This document shows positions 27,065-34,166 of a DNA stretch of 34,217 nucleotides, one piece after another. The stretch comes from Candidatus Dadabacteria bacterium. Its GTDB lineage: Bacteria > Desulfobacterota_D > UBA1144 > Nemesobacterales > Nemesobacteraceae. Location of the stretch: assembly GCA_026705445.1 (NCBI GenBank), contig JAPPAR010000048.1:1-34217 (forward strand), written 5' to 3'. The position numbers and the translations under genes were made by a program. Every line of letters starts with the position of its first letter. Within the stretch, counting starts at the first letter, position 1. Below the pieces are notes generated by a model. It ran no database searches. It saw nothing but the letters and a program-made list of their open reading frames with translations, and was not told where the DNA came from.

Positions 27065-28799
27065 CGCGCCTGAATTCCTTTAGCTTTTCTTGAAGCCTCG
27101 CGCGGATTTTCCTGTCTTCAACCGTAACCAGTTTCTTGGAATCCAAGAGTTCAAGGGCTTTTGCGTAATTCTCCACCGCGAGTTCTCTTTTGCCGAGCTT
27201 CTCATACACATCGCCCACGTGCTCCAAAATGGCCGCATCGGGAGGAGGGATTTCCGAGGCGCGAAGCAGATACTCGAGGGCTCTGGTGAAATCGCCCTTC
27301 TGATAGTAAACCCACCCCAGGCTGTCGATTATGTAAGCCCGCCCGGGAGCAAGCTCAAGAGCCTTGCCAATGAGTTCCTCGGCGTAATCAAGTTTTTCTC
27401 CCCGCTCGGCATACGTGTACCCGATGAAATTCATCGCATCGAAACTCCGCGGATTCCTGCTGATTATGTCCTCCATTACCGAAAGCGCTTCCGGTATGCG
27501 ATCGCTGTAGTAATACGAAACGCCAAGCGAATACAGAACGGATTCGTCATCGGGGTGCTTCTCAAGATACCTGCCGTACAAAGAGATCGAATCCTCCTGT
27601 CTCCCCTGCCTTCCGTAGATTTCACCCAGAGAATTCACGGCCTTGGGATTGTACGGGTTCTTCTCATGAAGCTCTTTCAGTATATTGATCGCTTTCTGTT
27701 CTGAGCCCTCAAGTTCATCTATGTACGCTCCATGGACGACTGCGTCTACGTGGAAATCGGAGCTTTGGGGTATGGAATCGAGAAGCATCCTTGACTGGGA
27801 ATACTGCCCGAGCTTGGTGTGAGCGACGGCAGAGTAGTATTTTGCCCCAAAATGTGCAGGCAGACGTTCGAAAACCTGTTTTAGTTCTCCGATAGCTTCC
27901 TCGTAACTGCCGCTTTCAAGATACAGAAGACCGATTCTGAAGCTGATCTCGGGATTCTCCGGGTCCGCGGCCTCCGCGTTGTGGTACTGCTTTATGGCCT
28001 CTTCGAACCTGCGGTGTCGGTAAAGCATGTTCCCGTAGGAAATAAAGACGTCGCGATAAGGAGCGAATTTCCTGATCGCCGACTCGTACTGCTCTATCGC
28101 CTCTTCGATTCTTTTGGCTTTCTCAAGGGTTTCAACGAGCCCGGCGAAAGCGGGGTAGTATGTCCGTTGAATTTCAAGAGCCCTTTTGTAGTGCTTTACC
28201 GCAGTGTCCAGATCGTTTCTTCTGGAAGCGATGCTTCCAAGGTAGAAGTGACCCGTAACATCCTTAGGACTTATTGAAAGGCTCTTTTCGGCGTACTTCT
28301 GCGCCTTCTCAAGATTTCCGGAATACAGTTCAGTCGCGCAGAGAAGCAGATAGGTTTCCTTGTCCCCGGGATCGGTCTCGACGGCCTTGAGAAGGAATTT
28401 CTTGCCCCTTTCCTTCATGGCTTCGTCCGGATATGCAAGGTAGATGCGGGCAAGGTCCCTGTAAGCCGGCGAATTTGAGGGATCAAGAACGATGGACTGC
28501 GTGAACTTGGCAACGGCCTTCTCGCGCATATTAAGAACCGTGTAAATTAGGGCGAGACGGTATTTTATTTCAGAAGACCGGGGGTCAATCCGTTCCGCCT
28601 CCTCAAGGCTCTTCAGGGCGCGCGGAAGATCCCCCTGTTCCAGATGAAGAGCCGAGAGCGCAAAATGATAATACGCATCCTCCTGATCTACGCTCTCAAG
28701 ACCCCGGTCGGGGTCAGCAAAGAGTCCCACGCCGCTGCAGGAAAGACAAAGAAAGAGAGAGGACAGAAGAAAGAACTTTTTTTCAGGAAGTTTCTTCAA
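27054..28799 (-). CDS. TPR-repeat lipoprotein
   Basis: About 581 residues from the TTG at 28799. A lipoprotein signal (KKFFLLSSLFLCLSC) is followed by roughly a dozen tetratricopeptide repeats filling the rest (for example FALSALHLEQGDLPRALKSL, FHVDAVVHGAYIDELEG, YYQKGDFTRALEYLLRA). TPR lipoproteins scaffold envelope complexes; no specific partner can be read. I prefer TTG 28799 because the signal peptide starts there and AGGTG lies six bases upstream. Frames extending to 28844 translate a 37-nt repeat and look non-coding. Its leader carries one of the direct repeats that bracket the ParB/HEPN gene, so its original promoter region appears to have been displaced by that insertion. Confidence 0.85.
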   Translation of the reverse strand: MKKLPEKKFFLLSSLFLCLSCSGVGLFADPDRGLESVDQEDAYYHFALSALHLEQGDLPRALKSLEEAERIDPRSSEIKYRLALIYTVLNMREKAVAKFTQSIVLDPSNSPAYRDLARIYLAYPDEAMKERGKKFLLKAVETDPGDKETYLLLCATELYSGNLEKAQKYAEKSLSISPKDVTGHFYLGSIASRRNDLDTAVKHYKRALEIQRTYYPAFAGLVETLEKAKRIEEAIEQYESAIRKFAPYRDVFISYGNMLYRHRRFEEAIKQYHNAEAADPENPEISFRIGLLYLESGSYEEAIGELKQVFERLPAHFGAKYYSAVAHTKLGQYSQSRMLLDSIPQSSDFHVDAVVHGAYIDELEGSEQKAINILKELHEKNPYNPKAVNSLGEIYGRQGRQEDSISLYGRYLEKHPDDESVLYSLGVSYYYSDRIPEALSVMEDIISRNPRSFDAMNFIGYTYAERGEKLDYAEELIGKALELAPGRAYIIDSLGWVYYQKGDFTRALEYLLRASEIPPPDAAILEHVGDVYEKLGKRELAVENYAKALELLDSKKLVTVEDRKIRARLQEKLKEFRRDEA

Positions 28800-28805
28800 G
28801 CCACG

Positions 28806-28842
28806 CACCTGGAAAAAATACCAATCCTCGGTTCCGAAACCC
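28806..28842. repeat. 37-nt direct repeat, copy A (downstream side of the ParB/HEPN gene)
   Basis: It matches 29748-29784 at 36 of 37 positions in the same orientation; the one difference is A here against C there. It lies within the leader of the TPR lipoprotein gene and includes that gene's AGGTG ribosome site. The core contains the palindromic TCGGAACCGA. Together the two copies behave like attachment-site or duplication ends around 28843-29747. Confidence 0.92.
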
Positions 28843-28867
28843 AAGCCATAAAACTCTCCTCATGAGT

Positions 28868-29710
28868 TTACGAAATATCCTCAGGAAAATGCTCGTTCAC
28901 CTTGTTAGAAAGCTCGTTCACGAAGGCGACTTGTTCCGTGGTCAGAACACCGCGCTCAGGATGCGCTGTGATTTTGCGTATTTCGTTGAGATCCTTTATC
29001 CATTTCGTGTTTGCCTTCTTGTTGTCCTTATTACGGACGTCCAGCGAAATAACGTCTTTGAATAAGCCCCAATTATTGTGACAGATATTGATATAGTTGA
29101 TCAGGTAAAGCTGAGATTCTTGCTCACCCTCACGATTTTCGGCTTCCCACCTGACCGCGCATTCCTGGCGGATCGTGAGAGGAACACCCTCCGTCCACCA
29201 CACCTTATTTTCCGTACCGTAATGTTTCTTCAACTCCCCGATGACATAGTCAAAGAGTTTTCGCTGTATCGTTTTCACATTGGTGGTCGCTTCTTCCGTA
29301 CCCTTTTCATCACGGGACTCTAGGTACTTTTGGAGCCCCGCAGGCTTGAAGTCGTGAAACTTTTTGTTGATATGTGCCAATGCTTTAATCTGGGACCAAT
29401 CTCCAAGAGTTCCTTGCTCGAGAAAATCCTTGTATATGGCAAGACGCGAATTCCCGTCAATGCAAATTTTTTTATCTCCTTTCAATACAACTGTAATCGG
29501 TTGCGTTATCCCTTTGTTAGTACGGATTGAATCCATAAGACTCGAAAAAGCCGAGGTTTTTCTCTCTCCATCTGTTGCGGTTCGCAAGGCAAAGTAAATA
29601 CGCTTTGCATTCAATTGGCCACCGTACTTTTCCAAGGCCATTTTTATCCTAGGATTGTCAATGTCAAAGTCTATCTCCTCAACATTGAGAATATCGTAAT
29701 TCTCTCTCAT
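28868..29710 (-). CDS. ParB-like domain protein with C-terminal HEPN-like domain
   Basis: A 280-residue cytoplasmic protein. The N-terminal ~120 residues look like a ParB/sulfiredoxin-type domain: VEEIDFDIDNPRI (10-22), GITQPITVV (67-75) and ICIDGNSRLAIYK (82-94), matching the IxxNPR and DGxxRL signatures. The C-terminal part (about 145-275) is helical and contains LNEIRKITAHPERG with Arg245-x4-His250, the canonical HEPN RNase motif. The overall design resembles stress or defence effectors in which a ParB-like module is joined to a HEPN module, but I cannot name a described family. ATG 29710 follows an AGGAG site. The gene sits alone between 37-nt direct repeats and looks somewhat more AT-rich than its neighbours, suggesting acquisition. 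Confidence 0.7.
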   Translation of the reverse strand: MRENYDILNVEEIDFDIDNPRIKMALEKYGGQLNAKRIYFALRTATDGERKTSAFSSLMDSIRTNKGITQPITVVLKGDKKICIDGNSRLAIYKDFLEQGTLGDWSQIKALAHINKKFHDFKPAGLQKYLESRDEKGTEEATTNVKTIQRKLFDYVIGELKKHYGTENKVWWTEGVPLTIRQECAVRWEAENREGEQESQLYLINYINICHNNWGLFKDVISLDVRNKDNKKANTKWIKDLNEIRKITAHPERGVLTTEQVAFVNELSNKVNEHFPEDIS

Positions 29711-29747
29711 CTAACATCTCCTAACTTACAGATACTATTTAGCTCTT

Positions 29748-29784
29748 CACCTGGAACAAATACCAATCCTCGGTTCCGAAACCC
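29748..29784. repeat. 37-nt direct repeat, copy B (upstream side of the ParB/HEPN gene)
   Basis: This is the second copy of 28806-28842. Read on the minus strand, it ends 37 bases before the ParB/HEPN start codon. Removing one repeat plus the gene (about 942 bases) would reconnect this position with the TPR lipoprotein leader and leave it directly divergent from mqnC. Confidence 0.92.
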
Positions 29785-29930
29785 GGGCGTGTACCAGTCT
29801 CGGAAGGGAGGACCGCCAGATACCACTGGGCAGAACCCTCTCAAACAGAATAACAAAAATGGATTTAAAATACACAGCGGAGTAAACACTACCCGTTTTG
29901 AAGATGACTTCAGTAACACCTCTTGCGGAA

Positions 29931-29961
29931 TTGACTTTGTTCACGCTATTAGCTTTATTAA
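29931..29961 (+). promoter_or_regulatory. Putative mqnC promoter immediately before its start codon
   Basis: TTGACT at 29931-29936 is followed by TTTATTAA at 29954-29961, giving a -10 match at a spacing of 17-19 bases. Transcription would begin about 7 bases later, at 29966-29970, which coincides with the ATG at 29970. No ribosome site precedes that ATG, so a leaderless or nearly leaderless message is suggested. Confidence 0.5.
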
Positions 29962-29969
29962 TTTTCTCT

Positions 29970-31049
29970 ATGTGCTCGCTTGAAAATATTTACGCCAAGG
30001 TTTTTGAAGGCAGCAGAATATCGATCGATGAAGCCACCCTACTTCTCGAAAAGGCTGACCTGCTCCAGCTCGGTTCCCTGGCCGATATCGTGAGGAAGAG
30101 GTTCAATCCAGAGAACATAGTTACCTTCGTCGCGGACACAAACCCCAACTACACGAATGTCTGCGACACCGAGTGCCTTTTCTGCGCATTCTGGAGGCCG
30201 CCGGGCGCATACGACGCCTACACACTGAGCGTCGACAAGGTAATCGAAATAATGCGCGCCTCCTACCACAACGGCGCCACTACGGTCCTTCTTCAGGGCG
30301 GCCACAACCCGAAACTCAAGCTTGACTACTATATCGAGATAGTAAAAAGGGCCACAAGGGAAATAGCGGAGCTTCATCTCCACGCCTTCTCCGCCCCAGA
30401 GATAGCCGCCATTGCCAAGTATGAGAACCTCGACACAAAGCACGTGCTGCAAAGCCTCTGGGACGCGGGACTGAGAACAATACCGGGAGGCGGGGCCGAG
30501 GTGCTGACGAACAGGACAAGAAGAGCGATAAGCCCCCTCAAGATAGATGCCGATACCTGGATGAAAATCACAAGGGAAGCCCATCTCGTGGGCTTCAAGA
30601 CGACCGCGACCATGATGTTCGGCCACCTTGAGCGGGACGAGGACATAATCGAGCACCTGCTGAGAATAAGGGAACTCCAAGACGAAACCGGGAATTTCTT
30701 GGCGTTTATCCCCTGGACGTTCAAGCCGAAAAACACTTTGCTTGAAAAAAGAATGAAGGATGAGGTTGGCGGGGAGAGATACCTGAGAGTTCTGTCTGTA
30801 TGCAGGATATTCCTTGATAACTTCAAGCATGTTCAGGGCTCGTGGTTCACCCAAGGGAAAAAGATGGGTTCGATGTCCCTTCACTACGGCGCAAGCGACC
30901 TCGGCGGAACTCTTTACGACGAGAACGTTCTGGGGTGTGCCGAGAATAAGATACGCTCAACTGTGGATGAACTGGTTCACATGATAAAAAGTGCCGGGTT
31001 CAATCCCGCGCAGAGAAACACTTATTACGAAATTCTGGAAAGATTCTAG
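29970..31049 (+). CDS. mqnC: Cyclic dehypoxanthine futalosine synthase, radical SAM (MqnC)
   Basis: Radical SAM enzyme of the futalosine menaquinone pathway. The cluster motif CDTECLFCAFWRPPG (CxxxCxxC) is preceded by DTNPNYTNV, and YTLSVDKVIE and LLQGGHNPKLKLDYY follow; this combination is typical of MqnC rather than MqnE or the F420 enzyme CofH. Later motifs are IPGGGAEVL, TATMMFGH and FIPWTFKP. I place the start at ATG 29970 (MCSLENIYAKVFEGSR), 359 residues, since family members start near the ERISxxEAxxLL helix. The longer frame from 29898 would add a false hydrophobic leader that is really promoter sequence. No other mqn gene is present. Confidence 0.88.
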   Translation: MCSLENIYAKVFEGSRISIDEATLLLEKADLLQLGSLADIVRKRFNPENIVTFVADTNPNYTNVCDTECLFCAFWRPPGAYDAYTLSVDKVIEIMRASYHNGATTVLLQGGHNPKLKLDYYIEIVKRATREIAELHLHAFSAPEIAAIAKYENLDTKHVLQSLWDAGLRTIPGGGAEVLTNRTRRAISPLKIDADTWMKITREAHLVGFKTTATMMFGHLERDEDIIEHLLRIRELQDETGNFLAFIPWTFKPKNTLLEKRMKDEVGGERYLRVLSVCRIFLDNFKHVQGSWFTQGKKMGSMSLHYGASDLGGTLYDENVLGCAENKIRSTVDELVHMIKSAGFNPAQRNTYYEILERF

Positions 31050-31065
31050 AACGGATACCCAGCCT

Positions 31066-31098
31066 GCTTCAGAAAGAAGCCCTCCCTTTTTTTTCTTT
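31066..31098 (+). terminator. Possible rho-independent terminator of mqnC
   Basis: GCTTC (31066-31070), loop AGAAA and GAAGC (31076-31080) form a short stem, followed a few bases later by a run of eight T with a further CTTT. The stem is only five pairs, so it would be weak. Confidence 0.4.
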
Positions 31099-31244
31099 GA
31101 TCTTTACATCACTCAGCTATCTCAGACCATCGCACTCAGAACAGGGCCGAAGCCTCAAGTGCGGTTAAGTGCTCGGCTGCCAGACATTTGAAAAACCCGC
31201 ATCGCATCCGTTTCGCAACAATCCGAGAGACACCCCCATGCGTT

Positions 31245-33941
31245 CTAATTGCTTGCTTTCCTGCTACCGCGTGACAGCAACAGAAGGCCGAACATAAACA
31301 CTAAACCAATAGCAGCAAGATTTGACGCTAACTTGCCCAGAGTTGAATCTCCATGCGGAGACAGATTGCATCCGCCATCTGAGTCCGAAGCCGTAACCGG
31401 CTGCTGAGTGCCTTCATCACTCATATCATCATCAGGGCCCATCATATCATCATTATCATCATCCATGTCCGTAGGGGGACTAGGAGGACCAGAACCACCG
31501 CCGGAACCAGGACCAGAACCACCGCCGGAACCAGGACCAGTAGTAGTAGAGGTAACACAGCCAGGAGAGGGAGCATAGCCAGGAGAGGGAGGCTCATCGC
31601 TCTGATGATGCTTCACGATGAAATCAGCTTTCGAGAAATCTCGCCCGGAGACATTCAGCCCCTTTTCGTGGAACTGACTATCAGGTTGTTCATCAAGGCT
31701 ATCAGGTTTAGGGGGGTCTTTTCTTTGCAAGTTCCAGTTTGCACCTTCGGGTTTCATACTCACATTCCACACCCCGCTGCGGACCGTGACACCCGGTATG
31801 GCTTTTTGGTTTTCGTCGCCACTTCTGCTGCCGTCGTACAACAAAACGCCGTTGACTGCGATGGTCGTCTCGCCATAATCGTTAATGATCCAGTTGTCCC
31901 CAATAACCTCCTCCACGGTGCATCCGTTGAGATTCATGTCCACCCGGAGGTTGGATGGCATTCGCCCACCACCAGTACCACTGGCAAGAATGCCAATTCT
32001 CGAGTCTGTGACTTTGCTGATCCTCCCTCCGCTCCCGATGACCACCCTACCACCACCTGCGAGAAAAACGCCCGTGTCAGTACTCTTTATGGAGCCAGTC
32101 ACATTCACAGTCTGATCGGCGTAGCCGTCTTCATCCTGATCTTTGGGCTCGGGGTCATTAGAATCTCGTGACGCATTATCGGCCACCCGGATTCCCTGAG
32201 AGCCCGGACCGCTCACGTCAATGGTTCCTGCCGTGATCTTAATTTCACCACCATCATTGTGATGGGCATGTATGCCGTGGGCACCATAGCCTTTCGTTGT
32301 GATAGTGCTGCCCTGAGCGTTAATGTCGATATCAATGTTTGTTGTGTCTTCTTGAGGTTCTGGAACTATATAATGACTTTTGTAGACATTCCAAGGGCCG
32401 TGTGAGGCTGGGCTTAACGCTTCATCCTCTTTTACCAAGATGACTTCTGCGCCGACGCCTTCGTGAATGGCACGTATGCCGTAGGCAATACCTCCCTCCG
32501 TTTCGATAGTGCTGCCGCCCTGAGCGCTAATGTTGATCCCGCCCTGACCTTTATGAGCCGCGTAGATGCCGTCTGCTCCCTCACTCTTAGTTGTGATGGT
32601 AGCGCCTTGGCGAATTCCTATGTGGATATCCCCCTCTCCTTGATGCGCGCCCATAATGCCGCTTGAATCAACTTCCTCCGTCGTGATGGTACCACCTGCA
32701 ACATCGATATCGATGTTGCCCATGGAGTCGTGATAGGCGAATACTCCGTTGGAAAATAAATTTCCGGTTTCGATCGAGGTATCTGAAAGATCAATATCAA
32801 TCATCCCGCCCTGTTTCGATGAGTGACGGAAATATATCGCGTAGATGCCGTTGCCGCGATGCCCTCTAGTTTCGATCTTGCTGCCTGAGGCAGAGACTGT
32901 CATATCGCCTTCAGTAAAGTGGTATAGCTTTAAACCTCTCGAACCTTCCCAGGATCTAGCTGGACGACCACCACCCTCCGTCAGAATGTGGAAGTTGCTG
33001 AGGTGAATATCCATGTTTACTGGCGAAGCCAACGGAGCCGGATCGGTAGCCTCTCTCCAGCCCACCTCGGCGAGTATGCCGCTGGAATCAATGCCCGTCG
33101 TTTTAATGTTGGGATCCATAATATCCAAGGAATTCGCCCTAGCCTTGATTCTGACGTCACCGCTACCTCTGTTAACCGCATGTATGGCCTCACCGTCCTC
33201 CGCCGTCGTCGATATGGAACCATCGCCTGAAATGTCGATCAGTATGTCGCCATCATACTCTCCATCCTGAAAACTGCCTTCGTTCTTACCGCCTTGTCTG
33301 CTGTCGATTTCAGCCCAGACGCCTGGTCCCACGCTCACGATGTTGCCTCCTGTCTTATACACGTTTATATCCCCTGATTCACCAGTCTGGTATACGCTGA
33401 TGCCACGAGCTCTGGTAGTAGCAGGGATAGTGAGGGCCCTAGGGTCTTCTGGGTGCTTGGCGGTTAGATCGGCAGCGGACCGGACGGTGATATCACCATG
33501 GTGACCAGAATCACTGTCGTAATCAAAACCACTGTCAACAGAGAATGCTGCATAGTAAGCAAAAGGTGTTTTTGATCCTCCATGCGAATACGGCTTGGTC
33601 CCACGCCGACTGTGGTCGTCTTCCTCCTCTGTTGCTCCCGGTATTCCCGACCCTTGTGGAAGTACATTGGCGTTCCAAGAACGCGTGCCGACGACATTAA
33701 GACCGCTTTCCAGTCGAAACTCGTAGTTGGTCTTCGTGTCTTTTGATATTGGCAACTGATAGAAGATATTGCCCTCCGTTGCCTGGTCGTAATTCTGGGA
33801 ACTGCACACCACAGTACTCTGAGAAGTGGCGGCGCCGCATTCATCCGCAGCCAGTGCATCGCTGCCTAGGACGGCCAATGTGATGAAAATCACTATCCAA
33901 ACTGCCGGGGCAATCAACCAGAAGGGAAATGGAATTCTCAT
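31245..33941 (-). CDS. Large repetitive surface protein with C-terminal Cys/TM/basic sorting signal
   Basis: An 898-residue exported protein. The signal peptide has core WLIAPAVWIVIFITLAVLG and cleavage near ALAAD. Residues ~150-600 are repeats of the type ITTxGxGxxGIxAxHxGxGDIxI, the parallel beta-helix style of autotransporter and adhesin passengers. DQDEDGYAD looks like a calcium-binding loop. A low-complexity linker follows (tandem GPGSGGGS, then an Asp/Met-rich stretch). Instead of a beta-barrel, the last ~40 residues give GGCNLSP (Cys858), a hydrophobic span (AAIGLVFMFGLLLL) and a basic SRGSRK tail. This resembles MYXO-CTERM or JDVT-CTERM signals processed by CAAX-type proteases. The ATG at 33941 has a GAGGAG site. 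No ligand is known. Confidence 0.8.
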   Translation of the reverse strand: MRIPFPFWLIAPAVWIVIFITLAVLGSDALAADECGAATSQSTVVCSSQNYDQATEGNIFYQLPISKDTKTNYEFRLESGLNVVGTRSWNANVLPQGSGIPGATEEEDDHSRRGTKPYSHGGSKTPFAYYAAFSVDSGFDYDSDSGHHGDITVRSAADLTAKHPEDPRALTIPATTRARGISVYQTGESGDINVYKTGGNIVSVGPGVWAEIDSRQGGKNEGSFQDGEYDGDILIDISGDGSISTTAEDGEAIHAVNRGSGDVRIKARANSLDIMDPNIKTTGIDSSGILAEVGWREATDPAPLASPVNMDIHLSNFHILTEGGGRPARSWEGSRGLKLYHFTEGDMTVSASGSKIETRGHRGNGIYAIYFRHSSKQGGMIDIDLSDTSIETGNLFSNGVFAYHDSMGNIDIDVAGGTITTEEVDSSGIMGAHQGEGDIHIGIRQGATITTKSEGADGIYAAHKGQGGINISAQGGSTIETEGGIAYGIRAIHEGVGAEVILVKEDEALSPASHGPWNVYKSHYIVPEPQEDTTNIDIDINAQGSTITTKGYGAHGIHAHHNDGGEIKITAGTIDVSGPGSQGIRVADNASRDSNDPEPKDQDEDGYADQTVNVTGSIKSTDTGVFLAGGGRVVIGSGGRISKVTDSRIGILASGTGGGRMPSNLRVDMNLNGCTVEEVIGDNWIINDYGETTIAVNGVLLYDGSRSGDENQKAIPGVTVRSGVWNVSMKPEGANWNLQRKDPPKPDSLDEQPDSQFHEKGLNVSGRDFSKADFIVKHHQSDEPPSPGYAPSPGCVTSTTTGPGSGGGSGPGSGGGSGPPSPPTDMDDDNDDMMGPDDDMSDEGTQQPVTASDSDGGCNLSPHGDSTLGKLASNLAAIGLVFMFGLLLLSRGSRKASN

Positions 33942-33960
33942 ATTTTTATTCTCCTCGAGC

Positions 33961-34001
33961 CTCTTGCAAAATTATTGAGTCAATAGGCTCTACGGCAAGA
34001 G
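33961..34001 (-). promoter_or_regulatory. Structured 5' leader of the surface-protein gene
   Basis: CTCTTGC (34001-33995 on the minus strand) is complementary to GCAAGAG (33967-33961). Between them lies the palindrome TATTGACTCAATA (33985-33973). The leader can fold just upstream of the ribosome site, or the inner palindrome could be a dimeric regulator site. It may also form part of the promoter region. Confidence 0.4.
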
Positions 34002-34025
34002 CATATATATGGGGGGGGGAGTCAA
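34002..34025 (-). promoter_or_regulatory. Putative promoter with a poly-C spacer upstream of the surface-protein gene
   Basis: On the minus strand TTGACT (34025-34020) is followed by C9 (34019-34011) and an alternating ATATATAT run. Possible -10 hexamers sit only 10-14 bases from the -35, shorter than the optimum. A longer C tract would bring the spacing to 16-18, so expression may switch with tract length. The architecture repeats that in the two 170-bp repeats, and here it points directly at the downstream surface gene. Confidence 0.45.
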
Positions 34026-34166
34026 GAGTTTGCAGGGATTGCACACGGCTTTTTCACTCTTTGAAGTGGATTTGGGGTAATTCCAGAAAGATAGAAGGCA
34101 GTTTTATGTGGCTGTCTCGTTTTTCACCTCACGACTTCCCGATTCACCTGAAAAACCCTGTTGCGG

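Noticed and set aside
28868-29710. ParB/HEPN gene as a plasmid partition gene
   Set aside because: There is no ParA partner, no parS-like palindromes and no helix-turn-helix after the ParB-like module. The HEPN-like C-terminus argues for another role.
29707-29919. Minus-strand 70-aa frame upstream of the ParB/HEPN gene
   Set aside because: It translates the 37-nt repeat and the mqnC promoter region, and no ribosome site or protein-like pattern is seen.
30039-30884. 281-aa minus-strand frame inside mqnC
   Set aside because: It is a shadow of the clear MqnC reading frame with its conserved radical SAM motif.
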